Origin: Chlorella sorokiniana
Lineage: Eukaryota; Chlorophyta; Trebouxiophyceae; Chlorellales; Chlorellaceae
NCBI GenBank assembly: GCA_025917655.1
Contig: CP084619.1
Coordinates: 1,364,001 to 1,428,000, forward strand
Direction: 5' to 3'
DNA length: 64,000 nucleotides
Under the pieces are notes generated by a model. It searched no databases. It worked only from the letters and a program-made list of their open reading frames with translations, and had not been told where the DNA came from. A program made the translations under genes and the position numbers. Position 1 is the first letter of the stretch. Each line of letters opens with the position of its first letter. This document shows, in pieces, positions 59,001 through 64,000 of this stretch.

Positions 59001-60504
59001 GCCCTGTTCAGCCACGGCGAGTATGCCTTTGACGAGGAGGGGCCCCCGCTGGTGGTGCCGTCCGCCGCCGCCGCCTTTGCAGCCACATCCATGGAGGCTC
59101 TGGCTGCGTTCGCCGCGCCTGGCGCCGCGGCAGCAGCTGGCCCTCCCACTCAGGGCGCACAAGGAACAGCTGCCGGCCAGCTGCAGCCTGCGCGGCGCCG
59201 CCGAAAGCCCGTGGTGTCTAAAGCCGCCCCCACTGGTGAGGCTGGCGGGGTTCAACCTTTCCGCTGTGCTTGCCCTTTGTGCCTGCACTGTGTGGGCCAG
59301 GGCGATCATGCCATTGGGCAGCAGGCCGTCTGCTGCATCCTGACAATCTGCTCCCTCCACTCTCCGCAGATGTGGCACTGCCTGGCAGCGAGCCGCCCCC
59401 GCCACCGCTCCCCACCGACCCCAACGCCTTCCTCGCCTTTTTGGAGCACCTGCCCCCGCAGCGCCACTGCCGCTCAACGGCACCGCGGCGGCGGCGCAGC
59501 AGGCTGCCGTGCACACGGCGCCGCCGCGCGCTGCTGCCTCCACGCGCGAGCAGGGCGACAGCGAGGATGCGGACGAGGATTACGTGCCGCCGCCCTCCGC
59601 CAGGGAGCACCCCGGGGCCCAGCACAGGGACCACCGCGACCACGGCCACCGGCACGGCGGCGCAGCAGGCCACGCCCGCGCCGCTGCCGCTGGCCGCCGC
59701 CGCGGCATCCAGGGCGTGCTGGGCGGCCGCGTGCGGAAGGGGGAGCACGAGGGCGGCCGGCACCACCGCCACGCACACCGTGTGGAGGGGGAGGAGGGCG
59801 AGGAGGGCGTGGGGCAGCTGCACCGAGGCGCCGGCGGGCCCGCCGCTGCCTTTGGCCGCGCGCAGTCTGCGGCCGCCGACCTGCAGCACCCGCCAGGCTA
59901 CCACAGCAGCAGCGGCGGCGCCGGCCACCAGCCTGACGGCACCGCCAACGGACGCTACCACCGCAGCTTCAGCGGCCCCGCGGCAGGCGCCTCCGTCAGC
60001 CTGGGCGGCCTTCTGGCTGCTTCCAAGCTGTTTGCGCCCATCCTGGGTGCGTTGAGCGGGCCTGCAGGCGCCGCCCACCCAGCGACGGCAGCGCTGGCTG
60101 CGGCAGCGCCCGCCGTGGGAGCCGCCGGGTCGGGCCCAGCCCTGCCGCACAGCCCCTCCAAGCGCCACCTGTTTGGCGCCACCTGGAGCGGCGGCAGCTC
60201 CTCCTCCACCTTCTCCGCCCTCAACGGCCACTCCAATGGCGGCACCGGTCGGCCCAGGTGTGCCCGCAGAGGCGGCAGGGCGCACGCAAGGCTTGCTTGT
60301 GTCTCTGCCTGGCTCATGCGCTGTGCTGGCCTGTGTGCTGGGCCGACCGTTGCCTGCCTCCCGCTCCGCCCCCTGCGTGCGTGCAGCTTACTGGACCTGA
60401 AGGATGAGCTTTTCGCCACTGCCAGCTTCAATGGCGCTGCCACCTCGGCGGGCCCGGCTGCTGGCGGCACCCCGCGCTCAGCCTGCGTGCCGCTCTTCTG
60501 CTGA
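56089..60504 (+). CDS. Large nuclear-type protein with Tudor/Agenet-like domain
   Basis: Start MSTGIKVKAPLSLKIGGLVD (exon 56089-56164), spliced in phase to EVARTPRSARRAGNVQ at 56379. Next comes VSDEEMAWRLHQELNARSPV then LRTRSRK, a helical EE-LH-ELN/RTR motif seen in plant nuclear proteins. A Lys/Ala/Pro-rich stretch like histone-H1 tails follows (56700-57120). The most ordered part is VRHARKWYRCRVLKDAGDKV, EFSGMEAEIPSAWVPRDSDR, IWRGSYKGK, DWKYLGEGAWAPKGK (57137-57655), a small beta-barrel pattern like Tudor/Agenet domains that read methylated histones. The rest is acidic and Gln/Ala/Ser-rich: SDTTSSDSEAEAEDEEDSSG, EYAFDEEGPPLVVPS, PTDPNAFLAFLEHLP. It ends LLDLKDELFATASFNGAATS to 60504. Several slips at C/G runs are seen, for example near 56588. 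Family assignment is by pattern only. Confidence 0.62.
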
Positions 60505-61173
60505 AAGGCGCCGGTGGGGCGGGCTGCTGCGCGCCCTGTACGTTCCTTCAACACACACACTCCCCCGGCTTTCGGCCTCCCCTTCCTGCATCTTGTGTGC
60601 AACAGCGTGTATTCTCACCCCCGCTGCTAGACACTTTTGACCACTAAACCAAAAGCTCTATATAGCTACATGAACCTCATTCGCTGCTTCTTGACCTACA
60701 CACAAGCTGCTCCTCGCCCTTCGCCCTTTTCTCCCTCATGACATGCCCGCACTCCCTCCACAACTCTTCTGCTGCGCCTGGCTCCTGCCTCCACAGGCGC
60801 TGCCATGTTGGCCAGCAGTGGCCCACCATCGACCCTGACTGGCCGCAGGCGGTTGCCTGATTGCGCTGTTCACGCCCTGACACTCTTCCTTCTCCTGCTT
60901 TCGCTGCTCTGTGCTTCTCGCAACATCTGCTCCGGGGACTCAGTTTCGCATCCTCCTCGCGCAACCGGATTTCATGACCCTGGCTTTTGGCCGCTGCATC
61001 TGCAGCTGCACTTCAAGCAAACAGCCTGTGCACCCTGCTTCGTTCCTTTTATCACCCGTGCCAGTTGCACTGGGAAACTAGGGGCATCAATGGTTAGTAC
61101 CATGATTTACAATGGCCGAGCCATTCAAGCCTGTATGTCATCCAGGCTTTAATCAAGGGTTTGCTGGACCGTA
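60505..61173. other. Convergent intergenic region
   Basis: Contains the tails of the Tudor-like gene (+) and the following minus-strand gene. TCTATATAGCTA at 60657-60668 is an AT-rich patch. Pyrimidine-rich CTTCTCC/TTCCTTCTCC stretches are common. No gene is recognised. Confidence 0.4.
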
Positions 61174-63290
61174 TTATGACGACAGGAAAGGGGGTGGCTC
61201 TCCATCTGAGGAGTCTGGGTGCGCCTGTGCCTGAACCCAGGGCTGCTCGACCCAAGCAAGCTTGCACGCTGGTGGGGTGCAACGCGAGTGGGAAGGGTGG
61301 CAGCTGATTCTAAGGTCGCTCGCCGAGTCGTCTGCTACATCCACAATCTGCATCCCCATCAGCGGACATCCGTCGCTCTGCGCCCCTGCATTCAAGCACT
61401 GCTCTGCGCTGCTCCTCCATCCCTGCAGCTCAGTTCCTTCGTCCTGCTGGCCGCAGCCCAGCTGCGGCTCCTGGTCTTGCTGGTGCGCCAGTGCTCCATG
61501 CTGCTGCGCCTGCTGGCTCCACAGGCATGCGGCAGAACCGCCAGCGTCGCGCGCAGTGTGCAGCGGTCGTCGCTGCTTGGCAGCCTCAAACAGCTCATCA
61601 AGGGGGTCGCTTGCAGCTGCCAGACTAGCGACCCCTTGCAGGGCAAATAGAGATGCACAAGCTGCCACAGACTGCTGCCGCTGCTGCTCCTGGGCTCGCT
61701 GCCTGCCGCAGAAGAGCAGCTCCAGTTGCTCATCACTGCCGCTGTGCTGCATCCAAGGTGGGCACTGTACAGCGGGCATCCCTCTGGTGCCATGCAGTCC
61801 AGCATCAGGCTGGGACTTGATGTCATTGCTGTGCTCGCCATCCAGCTGTGAGACAGGACTGCTCAAGCCCATGCCAAACCCCGCAAAAGTTGCCCCACTG
61901 TGCAGCCCCTGCATGCCTATACTGGCTGGCTGTGTGCCAGCTGGCCCCTCAGTGACCCCGCTTGCTGCCATGCCGGCAGGGGCGCCCGATAGCGCCACCA
62001 GGCTGGGCAGCATACCAAAATTACGTGTGGATAGATCATGAGGATTCTCCCAGGAAATCTTGCTGGACTCTGCATCGCCTTTGATGCGCTTGGCCGGCCC
62101 GCAGTTCTGCTGGGCAGGGTGCAGTCCAGGTCTGTCATCACCCAGATGGTGGTTATCGTGTGCCTCTTGATGCTGAGCTGCCTGCTTCTTGTACCCTGCA
62201 ATCCCTGGCTGCTGAACATGCTGCTCCCTGCGTAATGGCAGCCCAGCAGTGGCACCGCTCAGCTTCTGAAGCAACAGCTCCGGAGCTGCTGCCAGCTCTA
62301 TACGCCTGCAAGATGGTGCATGGCATGTGATGTTGAGTGCAAGAATGCACACCCATCTTGTTGCAGCCATAGCGAGGGCAGTCCTGTCCTCACCCCATGC
62401 CGTTTGCTTGAACTGCCAGCTGGTGCAGGTACGCCCGGGCCTCCTGAAAGAAGCATTCAGGGGGGTGGCTTGACCCTGGGGACCCCCTGCTGCCCACACG
62501 GCGGCAGGGCAGCATCAGTGTGCGTGCCTGATGGCACTTGCACCAGCCCCCTTCCACTGGCAGCGCCGCCATTGATTTGGCGCGCACTGCTGTGGATGCT
62601 AACGACAGCAGCGGCTGGTGCAGTGTGCGCCTCCTGCACAGCCAGCTCTGCAGGCTGCTCTGCAGCGGGTGGCTGTTGTTGCATTGGGAGACTGCCAATG
62701 CGTCGGTTGCCATGTTTTTGCGCCTTCTGGGAGGCCAGATGCTCGCGCTGCTGTTGGTTTGGCTGGCTGGCGTGCTGACCTGTCTGCAGGAGTGCTGACG
62801 GTCTGTCATTGGGTGCCCCACAGGCTAGGCGTGTCACACGGGCTGCGCTTCTTCGTGACACAAGCACAGGTTTCAGATTCAAGAGACTGCTGCCTCTTGC
62901 AAGAGCCTGCTTGCGATATGAACTTGCCGCTGCAGCGCCCAGCGCATCTGCCAGCTGCACAGGAGCCTCGTGGACAGAGCGGGGTCTGGCACCAGCACGC
63001 TGCCTCCGTGAAGCGCCATCTGCACATCAACGTTCCCCATAATGGAGTCTATGAGCACAAGATGAATCAGAACGTCTAGAAGAGCGTTTGCACGGCAGGT
63101 GCCTGCCTGTTGCCAGCTGTGGAAGCGTTGGAGGCCCAGATGAGGCGCCGCCTGTTCGGCGTTGTTCAGGCCCGCTCCGTGCCCCACGACCGCCGCCCAT
63201 GTGGCCATCTGCCTGTGCTGCCATTTCTTCGCGTCCCCTTTGATGCTCTTGGAAAGGGCGGGCTCGCTGTCGCCCTGCGCGTTCAGGCAA
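61174..63290 (-). CDS. Unrecognised Gln/Ala/Ser-rich protein (start uncertain)
   Basis: The long last exon (about 62290-61174) reads IELAAAPELLLQKLSGATAG, then a Gln/Ser/His-rich region, SDEQLELLFCGRQRAQEQQ, VASLAAASDPLDELFEAAKQ, CPLMGMQIVDVADDSASDLR, ending SSDGEPPPFLSS. Upstream exons probably include FFQEARAYLHQLAVQANGM (62458-62400) and a Gln/Ala-rich part (SALLQTGQHASQPNQQQRE) back to about 62960. A more conserved-looking piece, VLIHLVLIDSIMGNVDVQMA and LHGGSVLVPDPALST, lies at 63075-62985 and may be the N-terminal core. A frame SKSIKGDAKKWQHRQMATW near 63250 may be earlier still. I do not recognise the family. Acidic/amphipathic clusters and Gln-rich regions would fit a transcriptional regulator, which is only inference. 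Confidence 0.5.
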
Positions 63291-63548
63291 GTCGGTCATT
63301 TTCAGTTCACAGCACAGGCGCGTGCACGCTTTCCCAATAGCAGTCCTCCATATGCTGCGTGCAAGCCAGACAAGGGCAGCTGAAGTCTCAGCGTGGCTGC
63401 CCGCCAGGTCAGCTTGCTGGGGTTGCCACTGCGGTGCAGATCCCATGCAGCAGAGCAAGCGCGATTGCCATCGTCTTTTACAAACGTTGCCATCATACAC
63501 ATACTGAAATGAAAACCAGTGCAGCTGCTACGTGCGCTCAAGTACAGA
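63291..63548. other. Short intergenic region
   Basis: Lies between the start region of the unrecognised minus-strand gene and the stop of the universal stress protein gene. No feature is recognised. Its exact left boundary depends on the unresolved start of the preceding gene. Confidence 0.3.
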
Positions 63549-64000
63549 CTAAGCACTGTGCACAAGGACCGGCCGCTTGCAGTGGTGGACTGCATAGTTC
63601 GTCACGCTGCCCAGGAAGAATTCTTGGAGCCGCGACTTGCTGCACAGGACGCAAGAGAATTTGAACAATCGAAGAGAGTTTGTACAGTCAAGCATACGTA
63701 AGGTCAAGCACGCGCAGTATTTGTTGCATGCAAAGGCCGCCATACAAGCAGCAGCCCGCAACAGCCTGGCGTCGTTGGTTACGTGTGGCGCGCCAGCACA
63801 GTGACTACGGCATCCAGCTCCTCTGCCTTCTTGCACACAACGTTGCCAATACTGTCCGTGTCGATCTCGTACTGCAGCAGGTAGTGAGGGGCAAATGATG
63901 TGGCGTGAGCCGGGCTGTTTATGGCTAGCATGTCAGCAGTCGCACTGACGCACCTTGACAATGTGAACCACCGCCTGCGGGGTGATATCGCCAATGTGGG
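63549..64000 (-). CDS. Universal stress protein (USP), N-terminus beyond right edge
   Basis: Three exons are visible: from 64000 to 63954 (HIGDITPQAVVHIVK), 63871-63783 and 63639-63549, all with GT-AG junctions that keep phase. The joined product reads YEIDTDSIGNVVCKKAEELD, AVVTVLARHTKSRLQEFFLG, SVTNYAVHHCKRPVLVHSA. The end matches the USP signature in which an ATP-binding loop (usually G-x2-G-x9-G[ST]) precedes SVxxxVxxxxxxPVLVV. Here the first Gly of the loop is Ala-Arg-His, so ATP binding may be altered or absent. USPs accumulate under stress and hold an alpha/beta Rossmann-like fold. The 5' part lies outside the window. Confidence 0.85.

Overview
The window looks like nuclear DNA of a green alga (Chlorophyta, most likely a trebouxiophyte related to Chlorella or Coccomyxa). 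It is very GC-rich and full of GCN/CAG codon runs. Genes are small and cut by many short introns (GT-AG plus several GC-AG). TGTAA, the chlorophyte polyadenylation signal, follows several stop codons. The contents are also plant-like: a starch synthase, an At4g00755-like F-box protein, a phytocyanin-like protein and a universal stress protein. I saw no viral element, transposon, CRISPR array or rRNA.

Left part (1-13.1 kb): an Apaf-1-like winged-helix/WD40 protein with no visible ATPase domain (-, cut by the left edge); a multi-span membrane protein (+); mitochondrial ribosomal protein mL43 (-); a gene coding ubiquitin joined to a second ubiquitin-like module (+); and TCF25/Rqc1, a ribosome-quality-control factor (+).

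Centre (13.7-41.6 kb): a long coiled-coil protein with a SUMO-interaction-like motif and a Cys4 knuckle (+); a plastid soluble starch synthase (-); two unrecognised low-complexity proteins in divergent orientation; a cyclin-box protein (-); a quiet 1.7 kb stretch; an F-box protein (-); and an intronless armadillo-repeat protein with a myristoylation-type start (+).

Right part (42.2-64 kb): a membrane-anchored C1 (papain-fold) peptidase (+); a coiled-coil protein (-); a phytocyanin-like secreted protein lacking the usual copper ligands (+); a small membrane protein (-); a HAD-fold nucleotidase-like protein (-); an ankyrin protein (+); a large nuclear Tudor-like protein (+); an unrecognised protein (-); and a universal stress protein cut by the right edge (-). 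Neighbours do not form a pathway, as expected for eukaryotic genes. Several pairs share short divergent promoters or convergent tails.

The strongest global observation concerns sequence quality. In nearly every conserved gene the reading frame slips inside or beside a C or G run. In most genes whose exons I could chain, the summed exon length fails to divide by three by exactly the number of missing bases that protein conservation calls for (membrane gene 1, mL43 1, ubiquitin fusion 2, TCF25 5, armadillo gene 11, C1 peptidase 2, phytocyanin-like 1; HAD and ankyrin genes 0). This points to contracted homopolymers in the assembly, not to a field of pseudogenes.
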